Shown here: positions 37,542 to 46,682 of the stretch, piece after piece
Layout of the letters: each line of letters begins with the position of its first letter
Position numbering within the stretch: position 1 is the first letter of the stretch
Assembly (NCBI RefSeq): GCF_900101845.1
Contig: NZ_FNAM01000003.1
Location: forward strand, 76,850-140,849
Reading direction: 5' to 3'
From: Sporomusa acidovorans
GTDB taxonomy: Bacteria; Bacillota; Negativicutes; Sporomusales; Sporomusaceae
DNA: 64,000 bases
The notes under the pieces: model-generated
Told to the model about the DNA's origin: nothing
The model's input: only the letters and a program-made list of their open reading frames with translations
Databases searched by the model: none
Made by a program: the position numbers and the translations under genes

Positions 37542-38621
37542 TTACAAAATTGCTGTAGCTACAAAGCCACTGATTATACCGATGATGACAACGGATACTA
37601 CCACAAATAATAATATCGTTTTGGGAAAAGCACGATTTATGATTAAGAGTGAAGGCAGGCTTACCGCAGGTAACGTTATAAGTAATGCGGCAGCAGGTCC
37701 AACACCAAGGCCGAATGCCATTAATGTTTGAATGATTGGGATTTCTGCGGCAGTAGGTATAACGAATAGTGTCCCGGCAACAGCCAAACCGATAATAGCT
37801 AAGGCACTATTGCCAGCTTCCGGTCCTAGAACGGGAAATAACCACGCCCTAAGAGCTCCTAAGATAAATACTATTATCAGGTAAGCGGGAATAGTATCGA
37901 TAATTAAGCGACCTAATGCTTGCAGCCATCTACTAAATAAAGCATTACCTTCCAATGAAGAGATTTCTTCCTTCAGCATAGTTGAAGGGGCAATAGTTTC
38001 ACCTGACAGACGATTAGCTAATGTTGAAATACCAAATACCAAAATAAGACCGGCGACAATTCTAAATATCGCAAATTCCCAAGATAAAACAAATCCCATA
38101 AATATTATTGTAGCTGGATTTAGCACTGGATTACCCAAGAAGAAAGCCAAAGAGGCACCAACGGAAGCAGAGCGCTCTCTAAGACCCACTGTGACTGGAG
38201 CGGCGCAGCAGGAGCACATCATTCCGGGGAGAGAAGCTACTCCAGCCCAAGCGGTACTGCGGAATCGCTGACTGCCCAAAACATTAATCACCCAATGTTT
38301 TGGAATCAAAACTTGTACCAACGAGCCCAAGAGGAGTCCTAAAACAACTGCCTTCCAAACGGCTTTAAAATAAGCGGTTGCATAGCCTAATGCAGCATCC
38401 CAGGAGGGAGCAGGTGCGGCTGCAATTTTGCCGGTAATAATCGAAGTTCCTATAGAATGAGTTGTTGCAGCAATAAACGCACGATCATAATATGGATCCC
38501 ATTTTACGTAAAATAGACCTATGACAGCAACTAATAAAAAGATAAGCGGAAATATTATAAGATTTTTGTTGTGTACAGAGGTATTATTAACTTTTGTTTC
38601 GCACAAAGTTTTTTCGGACAT
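37542..38621 (-). CDS. DUF318/ArsP-YraQ-type permease
   Basis: 359 residues with about eight spans, arranged as two repeats of the PF03773 permease fold. The motif GMMCSCCAAPVTVG holds a CSCC cluster, followed by FFLGNPVLNPATIIF; the second half has VIPTAAEIPII. Family members export organoarsenicals or are linked to copper and zinc handling, and the location beside a copper island favours metal efflux. Start ATG 38621 follows GAGGAG with 7 bases spacing; the frame extends 5 codons further. It is divergent from the TPM-domain gene. Confidence 0.8.
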   Translation of the reverse strand: MSEKTLCETKVNNTSVHNKNLIIFPLIFLLVAVIGLFYVKWDPYYDRAFIAATTHSIGTSIITGKIAAAPAPSWDAALGYATAYFKAVWKAVVLGLLLGSLVQVLIPKHWVINVLGSQRFRSTAWAGVASLPGMMCSCCAAPVTVGLRERSASVGASLAFFLGNPVLNPATIIFMGFVLSWEFAIFRIVAGLILVFGISTLANRLSGETIAPSTMLKEEISSLEGNALFSRWLQALGRLIIDTIPAYLIIVFILGALRAWLFPVLGPEAGNSALAIIGLAVAGTLFVIPTAAEIPIIQTLMAFGLGVGPAAALLITLPAVSLPSLLIINRAFPKTILLFVVVSVVIIGIISGFVATAIL

Positions 38622-38719
38622 TAGTATTCTCCTCAAGAAGTCATATTTAAACTACAAGATATAATATTTCTATATTACACATAAGAATTATTTATGGCAA
38701 GTAAAGTTAATATAAGTTC

Positions 38720-38762
38720 TTCATAAAATATTCATAATTTCTTCATATGGAAAGAGTAGAAT
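38720..38762 (+). promoter_or_regulatory. response-regulator-type promoter, site 1 (before TPM gene)
   Basis: TTCATA at 38720, 38731 and 38742, each 11 bases apart, then 9 bases, then -10 TAGAAT at 38757. This is one of ten copies of the same geometry in the copper island. The hexamers occupy the -35 zone, as expected for an OmpR/PhoB-type activator. Confidence 0.85.
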
Positions 38763-38797
38763 GAGTTTAACGAATCTTTAAAGTAGGTGACGACTAT

Positions 38798-39541
38798 ATG
38801 AAGAAGTTACTGATTTGGCTTATTCTTATGATATCGTTGATAACGACTGGAATAGCGTCAGCACAGGCGAACATACCGCCTGCACCAGTCAGCAGTCGGT
38901 ATGTTCAAGATTATGCTGGCGTATTATCTGACGAAACTAAATCTAAGATTAATAAACTAGGTAGCAAGATAAGGGAAAGCACCTCGGCGCAAGTGGTTGT
39001 AGTTACGGTAAATTCGTTAGAGGGTGTGCCTATTGAAGAGTACTCACTTGGCATTCTGCGTAACTGGGGGATTGGTGACAAGAAGCAGAATAATGGTGTT
39101 CTTATGCTAATTGCGGTTAATGATAGGCAGTCTCGAATAGAGGTGGGTTATGGGCTAGAGGGCGTACTCAATGACGCCAAAGCGGGGAGAATTTTGGATG
39201 AGTCGGTACTTCCGTATTTTCAGCAGGGCGAATATAATCGGGGAGTGTGGACAGGGTATAAGGCGTTAGTTAGTACAGTGTCTGGGGAATACAAAGATGC
39301 TCGTAACGAAAAAAATAGAACAACTGGTTCTAACCAAGGGATTAATGCCTGGTGGAATGGTTTGCCCGTATGGATACAATGGATAGCTTTTTTTGGACTG
39401 GCAGCACTTATTGCAGGTGACTGGATATTCTTTGGCGGTAGTATCACATTACTATTGTTCTCGCTCTTACGCTTCCGAAGCGGTGGAGGCGGATATGGTG
39501 GCGGTTCGGGCGGAGGCGGAGGCGCTGACCGTAAATGGTAG
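38798..39541 (+). CDS. TPM-domain (YgcG-type) exported membrane protein
   Basis: 247 residues. A signal peptide (MKKLLIWLILMISLITTGIA) precedes a TPM domain (YVQDYAGVLSDETKSKINKL; WGIGDKKQNNGVLMLIAVND; IEVGYGLEGVLNDAKAG). Then come one or two membrane spans near 190-225 and a glycine-rich tail. Such proteins are often encoded near LemA proteins, and a lemA gene is 15 kb away under the same promoter type. The role is unclear; an envelope-stress function is usually proposed. AGGTGA precedes ATG 38798. The next gene starts inside its last codons. Confidence 0.85.
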   Translation: MKKLLIWLILMISLITTGIASAQANIPPAPVSSRYVQDYAGVLSDETKSKINKLGSKIRESTSAQVVVVTVNSLEGVPIEEYSLGILRNWGIGDKKQNNGVLMLIAVNDRQSRIEVGYGLEGVLNDAKAGRILDESVLPYFQQGEYNRGVWTGYKALVSTVSGEYKDARNEKNRTTGSNQGINAWWNGLPVWIQWIAFFGLAALIAGDWIFFGGSITLLLFSLLRFRSGGGGYGGGSGGGGGADRKW

Positions 39542-39918
39542 GTATAACAAGGGCCGATAAAGTATTAGGTGTTTTGCTGCTTCTTGTATCTGTTGTCGGT
39601 ATTGGACTTAATCTTTTCATAGCGTCAGCGTCCGGAGAACAAACTGCTGAAATTTGGGTAGAGGGTGCCTTATATAAAACTGTTCCCCTTAAAGAGGGGT
39701 TTAAGCAAGAAATACGGATTGGTGGCGACTCTCACTACGATATCATTGAGGTTCAAGGTACTAAAATCCGGGTACGCGAAGCAGACTGCCCTGATAAAGA
39801 TTGTATTAAAATGGGCTGGATCGATCATGCCCCACAGCAAATTGTATGTCTTCCTTACCGCATTGTCATCAAGGTTATCTCTTCCGCTCCTGTTGATATT
39901 GATACAATTCTACGTTAG
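39535..39918 (+). CDS. NusG domain II-like exported protein
   Basis: 127 residues with one N-terminal span (VLGVLLLLVSVVGIGLNLFI) and then the NusG-domain-II-like beta fold YDIIEVQGTKIRVREADCPD, KDCIKMGWI, QQIVCLPYRIVI. The three Cys residues are conserved in this family and may bind metal or form a disulfide. It overlaps the TPM gene by 7 bases and ends at a shared terminator. Its function is unknown to me; the shared transcript suggests an envelope role in the metal response. Confidence 0.75.
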   Translation: MVGITRADKVLGVLLLLVSVVGIGLNLFIASASGEQTAEIWVEGALYKTVPLKEGFKQEIRIGGDSHYDIIEVQGTKIRVREADCPDKDCIKMGWIDHAPQQIVCLPYRIVIKVISSAPVDIDTILR

Positions 39919-39927
39919 TGAAAACTA

Positions 39928-39973
39928 AAACGCCCCGTTACTTAAGAATATTTGCTTAAGTGACGGGGCGTTT
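39928..39973. terminator. bidirectional terminator between convergent genes
   Basis: Long arms AAACGCCCCGTTACTTAAG / CTTAAGTGACGGGGCGTTT with one mismatch, A-run before and T-run after. It separates the TPM operon from the convergent Csp-like gene. Confidence 0.9.
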
Positions 39974-39978
39974 GGTTA

Positions 39979-40323
39979 TTATTGAGCCATTTTCCTGCAT
40001 TCGGCTGCACACATTTTGCATGCATCAGCACATTTTTGACAATGAGGATCTTTGAACTGAGCGCAGTCAGTAGCGCATGCCTCGCAAATAGTTGCACAAA
40101 GGGAACATAGCTGCCTAGAGTGATGACTGCCACGAGCCATATACTGAGCAGCCATAGAGCATATATCAGCACAATCGCGGAGCATATTGATGCAATGGGT
40201 TCTTGCTGTGACATCGGCCTCTTTTAGGCAAAGCGATAAACATTCTTCGCAGGCTTGCATGCAGCCGTTGCAGGCATCAATACAAGTTTGCATTTTGGCT
40301 GGTGCGTCTAATACTGTAGGCAT
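39979..40323 (-). CDS. Csp-like four-helix-bundle copper-storage protein
   Basis: 114 residues with 16 or so cysteines, mostly in CxxxC and CxxC spacing along helices (CIDACNGCMQACEECLSLC; CATICEACATDC; CQKCADACKMCAAEC). This is the pattern of Csp (formerly DUF326) proteins, which bind many Cu(I) ions inside a four-helix bundle. There is no signal peptide, so it is a cytosolic, Csp3-like type. GGAGGAATT precedes ATG 40323. It is divergent from csoR-copA-copZ and shares the intergenic region with the CsoR operator. Confidence 0.88.
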   Translation of the reverse strand: MPTVLDAPAKMQTCIDACNGCMQACEECLSLCLKEADVTARTHCINMLRDCADICSMAAQYMARGSHHSRQLCSLCATICEACATDCAQFKDPHCQKCADACKMCAAECRKMAQ

Positions 40324-40422
40324 ACTTCTAGAATTCCTCCTTATATTTTTTTCAGTGTTATCTTTTCCAATGATATCTTCATTATTCGGATTGTAAATAA
40401 AAAATTGCCCAAAATAAGAGTA

Positions 40423-40474
40423 TTGACAGTTAATAAATTTAGACTTACAATATATACTATACGGGGGTATAGTA
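40423..40474 (+). promoter_or_regulatory. csoR promoter with CsoR operator
   Basis: -35 TTGACA at 40423 and -10 TACAAT at 40446 are separated by exactly 17 bases. The palindrome TACTATAC-GGGG-GTATAGTA at 40455-40474 overlaps the start-site region. It has the G-tract centre typical of CsoR operators such as that of Bacillus copZA. Cu(I) binding to CsoR should release it. Confidence 0.85.
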
Positions 40475-40487
40475 TAGGGGGAGTTAT

Positions 40488-40757
40488 ATGTTGAACGAAA
40501 CGGAACAAGCAGATATTAAGAAAAGGCTGAAAAGAATCGGCGGACAAATAAATGGCATCGAAAAAATGGTTGATGAGCGCCGTTATTGTGTAGATGTTTT
40601 GCAGCAAATAATGGCAGCAAGAGCTGCACTTAATCAGGTTGCACTCATTATGCTTGAAAGCCACACCAAAAGCTGTGTTGTTACTGCAATTAAGGAAAAC
40701 CGCACCGATGAAACTATCGATGAATTGATAAGCGTCTTATCAAAATTTACAAGGTAA
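40488..40757 (+). CDS. csoR: copper-sensing repressor CsoR
   Basis: 89 residues, all-helical family without a classical DNA-binding motif. The Cu(I) ligands of CsoR are present as C34 (RRYCVDVLQQ), H59 and C63 (ESHTKSCV). Cu(I) binding lowers its affinity for the operator just upstream, which relieves repression of csoR-copA-copZ. GGGGGAG precedes ATG 40488. A nickel or formaldehyde sensor of the RcnR/FrmR branch is unlikely given the C-H-C set and the copA-copZ neighbours. Confidence 0.93.
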   Translation: MLNETEQADIKKRLKRIGGQINGIEKMVDERRYCVDVLQQIMAARAALNQVALIMLESHTKSCVVTAIKENRTDETIDELISVLSKFTR

Positions 40758-40793
40758 AGTATACAACCATATGTGTTAAAGGAGGGAAATAAG

Positions 40794-43211
40794 ATGGGCG
40801 AGACAAAAGACCAGCAAACTATATCTTTTAAAATAGGAGGAATGACCTGTGCAGCTTGCTCAAGTAGGGTAGAACGTGCACTCTCTAAGCTACAAGGTGT
40901 GGAGAAGGCGACTGTTAACCTTGCTACTGAGAAAGCTTCGATAAGCTATGATCCGCAACAAGTTAGTCTTGCTGATATCACCAAGAAAGTTGAAGATTTG
41001 GGTTATAAGGTTATTAAGGATAAGATAGATTTAAAGATAACAGGTATGACCTGTGCCGCTTGTTCGGGGCGAGTGGAAAGGGTGTTGAATAAAATGCTCG
41101 GAGTAGCTACCGCTGTTGTTAATTTAGCAGTTGAGAAGGCTACTATTGAGTACTATCCAGGCATAGTTAACGTTAGTGAAATTAAATCAAAAATCGAAAG
41201 CCTAGGATATGGGGCACATGATATCGCTGACGCTGGAGAAGTGGATAAAGAAAAGAAAGCCCGCGAAGCGGAAGTAAAAGGACAGCGCCTTCGGCTAGCA
41301 ATTGCAACCTTATTCTCGTTACCTCTACTTTTGGCTATGGTTCTACATATGCTTGGAGTAATGGGAACCATAACGGAACTACTAATGAATCCTTATCTTC
41401 AGTTGGTGTTAGCTACGCCAGTACAGTTTATTGCCGGCTGGCAGTTTTATCGGGGAGCTTTTATGGCTCTCAAAAATGGTAGCGCAAACATGGATGTTCT
41501 CGTTGCACTTGGAACTTCAGCCGCTTATTTCTACAGTATTGCAAATGTTTTTCGTAATGAGCCTGATTTATATTTTGAAACATCGGCTATTTTAATAACC
41601 CTTATCATACTGGGCAAGCTACTTGAGGCCACTGCTAAAGGACGAACTTCGGAAGCTATTAAAGCACTCATGGGACTTCAGGCGAAGACCGCAAGAGTCG
41701 TACGCAACGGACAGGAAGTGGACGTCCCTGTTGAGTCTGTTTTGGTTGAGGATATTGTGGTAGTTAGACCCGGAGAAAAGATACCAGTTGATGGCGTGAT
41801 TGTGGAGGGGACATCCACAGTTGATGAATCTATGCTCACGGGTGAGAGCTTACCTGTTGATAAAAAGGTCGGCGATGAGGTAGTTGGGGCAACTATCAAT
41901 AAACTGGGAACCTTCAAGTTTAAGGCTACAAAGGTTGGTAAAGATACAGCTCTCGCACAAATTGTACGTATTGTAGAGGAAGCGCAAGGATCAAAGGCAC
42001 CCATTCAACGTTTTGCCGACGTGGTTTCAGGCTACTTTGTGCCAGCTGTCGTAGGGCTTTCAGTATTAACATTCTTGGCATGGTACTTTATTTTTGACCC
42101 TGGCAATTTCTCAAGAGCACTGGTTAACTTCACAGCAGTGCTAGTTATCGCTTGCCCATGTGCACTTGGTCTGGCCACACCAACATCCATCATGGTGGGA
42201 ACAGGCAAAGGTGCAGAAAATGGAATATTGATAAAAGGCGCTGAACATTTAGAAAACGCTCATAGATTGACCACTATTGTGTTAGATAAAACAGGTACAA
42301 TCACCAAAGGTGAGCCAGAAGTCACCGACATCGTCCCGCTTGCGGGGTATAGTGAGGAGGATATTCTGCCATTGGCTATTCGCGCTGAGAAAAACTCCGA
42401 GCATCCCTTAGCCCAAGCTATTGTAAAGTATGGTCAAAAGAGGGGACTACCAATTACAGACCCCGATTCATTTGCAGCTATTCCGGGGCACGGGGTTGAG
42501 GTTACTATTGATGGTAAACGAATTTTGGTGGGTACTCGCAAACTTATGAAGGAAAACAATATAGAGATAGAGTCATCCATTGCCCAAGTTGAAGCTTTAG
42601 AAGAGCAGGGAAAAACAGTAATGCTTTTTTCCTTAGAAAATAGACTTAGCGGTCTACTAGCCGTTGCTGATACGGTAAAAGAAAACTCTGCTCAAGCCGT
42701 AGAAGAACTAAAGAAGCTCGGCATAGAGGTCTGGATGATAACAGGGGATAATACCCGCACTGCTAAGGCCATTGCTAATACAGTTGGCATTGACAATGTA
42801 TTGGCTGAGGTACTGCCTGAAAACAAAGCAGAAAAGGTTGCCGCTCTTAAAAAGGAAGGTAAAGTTGTGGCAATGGTCGGTGATGGCATAAATGATGCTC
42901 CTGCACTGGCTACCGCTGACGTCGGTTTTGCCATTGGTACAGGTACCGATGTTGCGATTGAAGCTGCCGATATTACCCTTATGCGTGGCGATCTCACCGG
43001 GATTGTTGCAGCTATTCGTTTAAGTAAGGCAACCATGAAGAACATCAAACAAAATCTTTTTTGGGCGCTTGTGTATAATTCGCTTGGTATTCCAATTGCA
43101 GCATTTGGGTACTTGTCTCCAGTCCTGGCAGGCGCTGCCATGGCCTTTAGTTCAGTATCTGTTGTAACCAATTCGCTGAGACTCAAGCGTTTTAACCCAT
43201 ATAGAGAGTAA
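40794..43211 (+). CDS. copA: Cu(I)-exporting P1B-type ATPase CopA
   Basis: 805 residues. Two N-terminal heavy-metal domains with GMTCAAC motifs are near residues 16 and 85. The membrane part carries the CPC copper site ([12 protein letters not shown], about 452). The phosphorylation loop [11 protein letters not shown] is near 498, followed by SEHPLAQAI and [10 protein letters not shown]. It pumps Cu(I) out of the cytoplasm using ATP. ATG 40794 (MGETKDQQ) is preferred because AAAGGAGGG lies just upstream; the open frame begins 7 codons earlier. It lies between csoR and copZ under the CsoR operator. Confidence 0.95.
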   Translation: MGETKDQQTISFKIGGMTCAACSSRVERALSKLQGVEKATVNLATEKASISYDPQQVSLADITKKVEDLGYKVIKDKIDLKITGMTCAACSGRVERVLNKMLGVATAVVNLAVEKATIEYYPGIVNVSEIKSKIESLGYGAHDIADAGEVDKEKKAREAEVKGQRLRLAIATLFSLPLLLAMVLHMLGVMGTITELLMNPYLQLVLATPVQFIAGWQFYRGAFMALKNGSANMDVLVALGTSAAYFYSIANVFRNEPDLYFETSAILITLIILGKLLEATAKGRTSEAIKALMGLQAKTARVVRNGQEVDVPVESVLVEDIVVVRPGEKIPVDGVIVEGTSTVDESMLTGESLPVDKKVGDEVVGATINKLGTFKFKATKVGKDTALAQIVRIVEEAQGSKAPIQRFADVVSGYFVPAVVGLSVLTFLAWYFIFDPGNFSRALVNFTAVLVIACPCALGLATPTSIMVGTGKGAENGILIKGAEHLENAHRLTTIVLDKTGTITKGEPEVTDIVPLAGYSEEDILPLAIRAEKNSEHPLAQAIVKYGQKRGLPITDPDSFAAIPGHGVEVTIDGKRILVGTRKLMKENNIEIESSIAQVEALEEQGKTVMLFSLENRLSGLLAVADTVKENSAQAVEELKKLGIEVWMITGDNTRTAKAIANTVGIDNVLAEVLPENKAEKVAALKKEGKVVAMVGDGINDAPALATADVGFAIGTGTDVAIEAADITLMRGDLTGIVAAIRLSKATMKNIKQNLFWALVYNSLGIPIAAFGYLSPVLAGAAMAFSSVSVVTNSLRLKRFNPYRE

Positions 43212-43242
43212 TATAAATAAGATTTGAGGGGAGGTGACAAGA

Positions 43243-43440
43243 GTGAGTCAGACAATTTTAAAGATTGAAGGTATGTCATGTGGTCATTGCAAAGCGGCTG
43301 TAGAAAAAGCCCTTCAGGCAGTTCCTGGAGTGACAAGCGCTAGTGTTAGCCTGGAAAAGAAAGAAGCGATTGTTGAAGGTACGGGTGATCGTGCAGCGAT
43401 GGCCAAGGCAGTAGAAGATGCTGGATTTGACGTGGTCTAA
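43243..43440 (+). CDS. copZ: copper chaperone CopZ
   Basis: 65 residues with a single heavy-metal-associated fold and the Cu(I) site GMSCGHC (C13, C16). It carries Cu(I) in the cytoplasm and hands it to CopA and CsoR. GTG 43243 follows GGGGAGGTG; a GTG three codons earlier is also open. It is the last gene of the csoR-copA-copZ operon, with a terminator 13 bases after the stop. Confidence 0.93.
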   Translation: MSQTILKIEGMSCGHCKAAVEKALQAVPGVTSASVSLEKKEAIVEGTGDRAAMAKAVEDAGFDVV

Positions 43441-43452
43441 GACGATTTTGTT

Positions 43453-43492
43453 AATACGCAGAAGCCTGAGAATGGGCTTTTGCGTATTTTTT
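43453..43492 (+). terminator. intrinsic terminator after copZ
   Basis: Arms AATACGCAGAAGCC / GGGCTTTTGCGTATT with a long T-run. Confidence 0.85.
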
Positions 43493-43533
43493 TTATAAAA
43501 AAAATAGGTTATGACATAAAATCGCATAAGTTC

Positions 43534-43576
43534 TTCAAGACATCTTCACAGGTTATTCATAATTGACTGCTATAAT
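43534..43576 (+). promoter_or_regulatory. response-regulator-type promoter, site 2
   Basis: TTCAAG 43534, TTCACA 43545 and TTCATA 43556 (11-base steps), 9 bases, then -10 TATAAT at 43571. It drives the small frameshifted gene at 43612. Confidence 0.85.
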
Positions 43577-43611
43577 TTACACAGATCAAAAATAAGGAGG
43601 AGGATTACAAA

Positions 43612-43801
43612 ATGAAAAAACGTTTTCTTATTGGGGCAGTTTGCCGCGCTGGTTATCACGTTAGGAGCCGCGTTCGCGTTTGCACAACAGGATATACCAT
43701 GCGCAGATGACCGACAAATGGGCGAGTTACATAACAGTATGGTTGAGCAACAAGCAAATTGTCATTCTAATCAGCAAAGCCCCAACGTTAATTCTTTATA
43801 A
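43612..43801 (+). pseudogene. small exported Cys/His protein with a frameshift in the signal peptide
   Basis: ATG 43612 follows AAGGAGGAGG and begins MKKRFLI. One base later in frame the sequence continues as a classic signal-peptide core (ALVITLGAAFAFA) and a mature part QQDIPCADDRQMGELHNSMV.. ending at 43801. Dropping one G from the GGGG run at about 43632 restores a 62-residue protein. Either the gene is broken or the run was mis-sequenced. The promoter of the copper regulon and the Cys/His content suggest a secreted metal-binding peptide. The rest of the gap to 44006 holds only a strong ribosome site for the next gene. Confidence 0.6.
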
Positions 43802-44006
43802 AACAGACAATTGGTACACTCTACGAGAAAGAGGTAACTTCTGGCGAAATATACAAAATAATGTAGTTAATTTAGAAAATTGAGGCAAAAATATCGATTT
43901 ATATGATAAAATGTAGATATGTTGAATAGTTACAACGGTACTTTTCTCACACATTGTACGATTTTTGATTTTAAGAAGTTAAACTGGAGTTGGAGGAGGT
44001 TGAATA

Positions 44007-45350
44007 ATGAATAGTTTTCCCAAGGCTGGAATTGCAAGAGCACTTATTGTAGGAAGTATTATGTTTACCGCTAATTTGCAGCCTGTGCTTGCAGAAGATC
44101 AGCCCATGACCCTGCAAGAGATCGTCAATACCGCTATCAATAACAATCCGGCGGTCACAGAAATTCAAAAAAAGTGGGAAGAAAAATCCAGTCGCATTCC
44201 TGCTGTCACGGCGCAGCCTAATCTTAAAGTGGGATTTATGAAAGATGATATCCCAACTTCGAGCCTCAATCCCGGCAAAGGTATGATGACGGAATTTAGT
44301 ATTAGTCAGGAATTTATGAATTCGTCCAAACTTAGAGCCATGGGCAAGATGGCAGCAAGTGAAGCCAACATGACTAAAGCCAGTTGGAACGAGAAACAAG
44401 TTGAAATCTATGCACAGGCTAAACAAGCCTATTACGACTACCTGTATTCCAAGCAGGCCTTGGTGATCGGAAAAGAAAGTCAGCAGCTTATGGGACAACT
44501 GGCGAAACTGGCTCAGATCAATTACTCTACCGGCATGGTGCCGCTGCAGGATACCTTGAAAGCGCAGACTGAGTTTTCACAGATGACAAGTGATCTTTTA
44601 AACATGGCATCAATGGAGGCTGTGGCAAAGGCAAAGCTTAATAATCTCATGGGGCGCAGTACGAATACCAGTTTTGAAGTGAAAGAAGAATTTATGGCTC
44701 CGCCGCCAAATTTTGATTTGGACAGTCTCATAAAAACGGCTGCCGAAGGCAAGCCATCAGTTGTTGGTATGCGGTATGGGGTGGAAATGGCCCAAAATGG
44801 AGTCGAGTTAGCGAAAAAGCAAAAACTGCCGGATTTTGAAGTCAGTCTGGGTTACAAAAAGAATAAAGAACCGATGGTCGAATCTGAAGTTGACCCTATG
44901 GATCCCATGAAAACCACTATAATGCTGGGAGACCGGAAGCCTACTTGGAAAATTGAAGTTATGGCAATGTTTCCTATCTGGCAAGGAAAAAACAAAGCAG
45001 AAATAAAGTCGGCAGAAGCCGGCCTGGAAGCATCTCAGGCTGCTCTGCAGAATATGAAAAACATGACCGAACTTGACGTCCAAATGGCGCTTACTGAAGC
45101 CCAAGCCTCCTGGCGTCAAATTGAATTATATAAAAATACCCTCATTCCTCAGGCTGAGCAAACCTACCAGGCTGCCGTTATCAGCTATACCAACGGTAAA
45201 GTGGACTTCATGACAGTTCTGGAAGGGGTAAATACCCTGCGTAATGCCAAGTTGGGGCTATATAAAGCAAAAGTGGATTATGAAAAAGCGGCGGTCAATC
45301 TGGAAAAAGCAGTAGGCAAGCCCTTGTTCACCAGTGGTACACAACCGTAA
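44007..45350 (+). CDS. TolC/CusC-type outer-membrane efflux protein
   Basis: 447 residues. A signal peptide ends near VLA-EDQP. Two long helical repeats typical of outer-membrane efflux proteins follow (MTLQEIVNTAINNNPAVTEI and the second repeat near LIKTAAEGKPSVVGMRYG). It forms the outer-membrane channel of the three-part exporter. It is the strongest single sign of a diderm host. GGAGGAGG precedes ATG 44007; the adaptor gene starts 28 bases after the stop, so the three efflux genes form one operon. Confidence 0.9.
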   Translation: MNSFPKAGIARALIVGSIMFTANLQPVLAEDQPMTLQEIVNTAINNNPAVTEIQKKWEEKSSRIPAVTAQPNLKVGFMKDDIPTSSLNPGKGMMTEFSISQEFMNSSKLRAMGKMAASEANMTKASWNEKQVEIYAQAKQAYYDYLYSKQALVIGKESQQLMGQLAKLAQINYSTGMVPLQDTLKAQTEFSQMTSDLLNMASMEAVAKAKLNNLMGRSTNTSFEVKEEFMAPPPNFDLDSLIKTAAEGKPSVVGMRYGVEMAQNGVELAKKQKLPDFEVSLGYKKNKEPMVESEVDPMDPMKTTIMLGDRKPTWKIEVMAMFPIWQGKNKAEIKSAEAGLEASQAALQNMKNMTELDVQMALTEAQASWRQIELYKNTLIPQAEQTYQAAVISYTNGKVDFMTVLEGVNTLRNAKLGLYKAKVDYEKAAVNLEKAVGKPLFTSGTQP

Positions 45351-45378
45351 TAAGTAAGCACGAAAAGGAGAGGACAGC

Positions 45379-46671
45379 ATGATCGATAAAATACAGGCCA
45401 AAAAGAAACTTATTATTGGTGTGACTGCCGGTGTTCTGGTAGTCGGTGGAGCCGGCTACTACTATACGCAGCACAATAAACCGGCGGTGGATCATAGCGG
45501 GCACAACACAAATACCCCGGTTATGGCCATGGGTGATACCGTTACCCTGGATGCCAAAGCCAGGCAGTTAGCTGGGGTGCAAACGGCGCAAGCAGTAATT
45601 AAGCCGCTCTCAAAGGAAATTAAAACTACCGGCAAAATTGCCATGAACGAAAGTGGCCGGACATATATAACTTCTCGGGTTGAAGGCCGGGTCGATGAAC
45701 TCTATATAACCGCCGATGGCGAATATATTGCCCCCGGTCAGGCAATTGCGTCTGTGTATAGTCCAACTTATATAGCGGCTCAGGAAGAATATTTATTAGC
45801 AATCGAAAACGTGCAGAAATTACGTAATGCCAGTAAAGATATCGTTCAAATCAATAATCGCCTTCGAGACGCTGCCAGACGCAAACTGCAGTTGCTAAAT
45901 GTTGCAGATGGTGACATTGCCCATTTGGAACATACACAGCAGCCTAACGATCATATGACTATTTATGCGCAGTTTGGCGGAACCGTTTTGGAAAAGCAAG
46001 TGTTGCCGGGAGCGTTTATTATGCCGGGTGATAAACTATATAGCCTCTCAGACTTATCTACTGTTTGGCTTTATGCCGATATTTATGAAAAAGACATCGC
46101 CGGCATTACTCCAGGTCAGCCAGTGGTGGTAACTAGCGGTGCTTATCCAGGGGAAACCTTTACCGGCAATGTGGTCTTTATTAACCCAGTAATGGACGAC
46201 GCCACCCGGACAGTTAAAGTGCGGGTCGAAATGGCCAATCCTACAGGTAAACTGAAACCCAATATGTTTGTTAATGCCAATGTTCAAATTCCGCTAGGCG
46301 ATAGTCTGGTCATTCCGGAATCCAGTCTCCTTGACACCGGTAGTCGTAAAATTGTTTTTGTGGCCCAAAGTGAAGATACCTTTGTTAAGCGGGAAGTGGT
46401 TACTGGGCAGCAAGCCGATGGCTATGTTCAGATTCTATCCGGTCTGCAGTCTGGTGAAACGGTAGTTACTGCGGCGACCTTCCTTATTGATTCACAAACC
46501 AAGCTAGGTAGTTTTGGCAGCCATGCCGGACATGGCGGCGGAGGAGCTGCCAAAGGAAGCGCAACACCTGCACCTGCGCCGAGCGGTTCCAATAGTGGTA
46601 TAACAGCGCCTGTTCAAACCCCATCTGCACCAGCTGCTGGTGGCGAACACAGCGGCCATAGCGGTCATTAA
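45379..46671 (+). CDS. CusB/CzcB-type periplasmic adaptor
   Basis: 430 residues. An N-terminal anchor (LIIGVTAGVLVVGGAGYYY) is followed by a short His-rich stretch (AVDHSGHNTNTPV). The HlyD/CusB adaptor core follows, with YITSRVEGRVDELYITADGE, a hairpin region and VLEKQVLPGAFIMPGDKLYS. The C-terminus is Gly/Pro-rich and ends EHSGHSGH. The adaptor joins the RND pump to the TolC-like channel and, in CusB, helps deliver metal. HSGH at both termini is shared with several other exported proteins of this island and suggests metal binding. Confidence 0.9.
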   Translation: MIDKIQAKKKLIIGVTAGVLVVGGAGYYYTQHNKPAVDHSGHNTNTPVMAMGDTVTLDAKARQLAGVQTAQAVIKPLSKEIKTTGKIAMNESGRTYITSRVEGRVDELYITADGEYIAPGQAIASVYSPTYIAAQEEYLLAIENVQKLRNASKDIVQINNRLRDAARRKLQLLNVADGDIAHLEHTQQPNDHMTIYAQFGGTVLEKQVLPGAFIMPGDKLYSLSDLSTVWLYADIYEKDIAGITPGQPVVVTSGAYPGETFTGNVVFINPVMDDATRTVKVRVEMANPTGKLKPNMFVNANVQIPLGDSLVIPESSLLDTGSRKIVFVAQSEDTFVKREVVTGQQADGYVQILSGLQSGETVVTAATFLIDSQTKLGSFGSHAGHGGGGAAKGSATPAPAPSGSNSGITAPVQTPSAPAAGGEHSGHSGH

Positions 46672-46682
46672 GGGGGCGCGGC

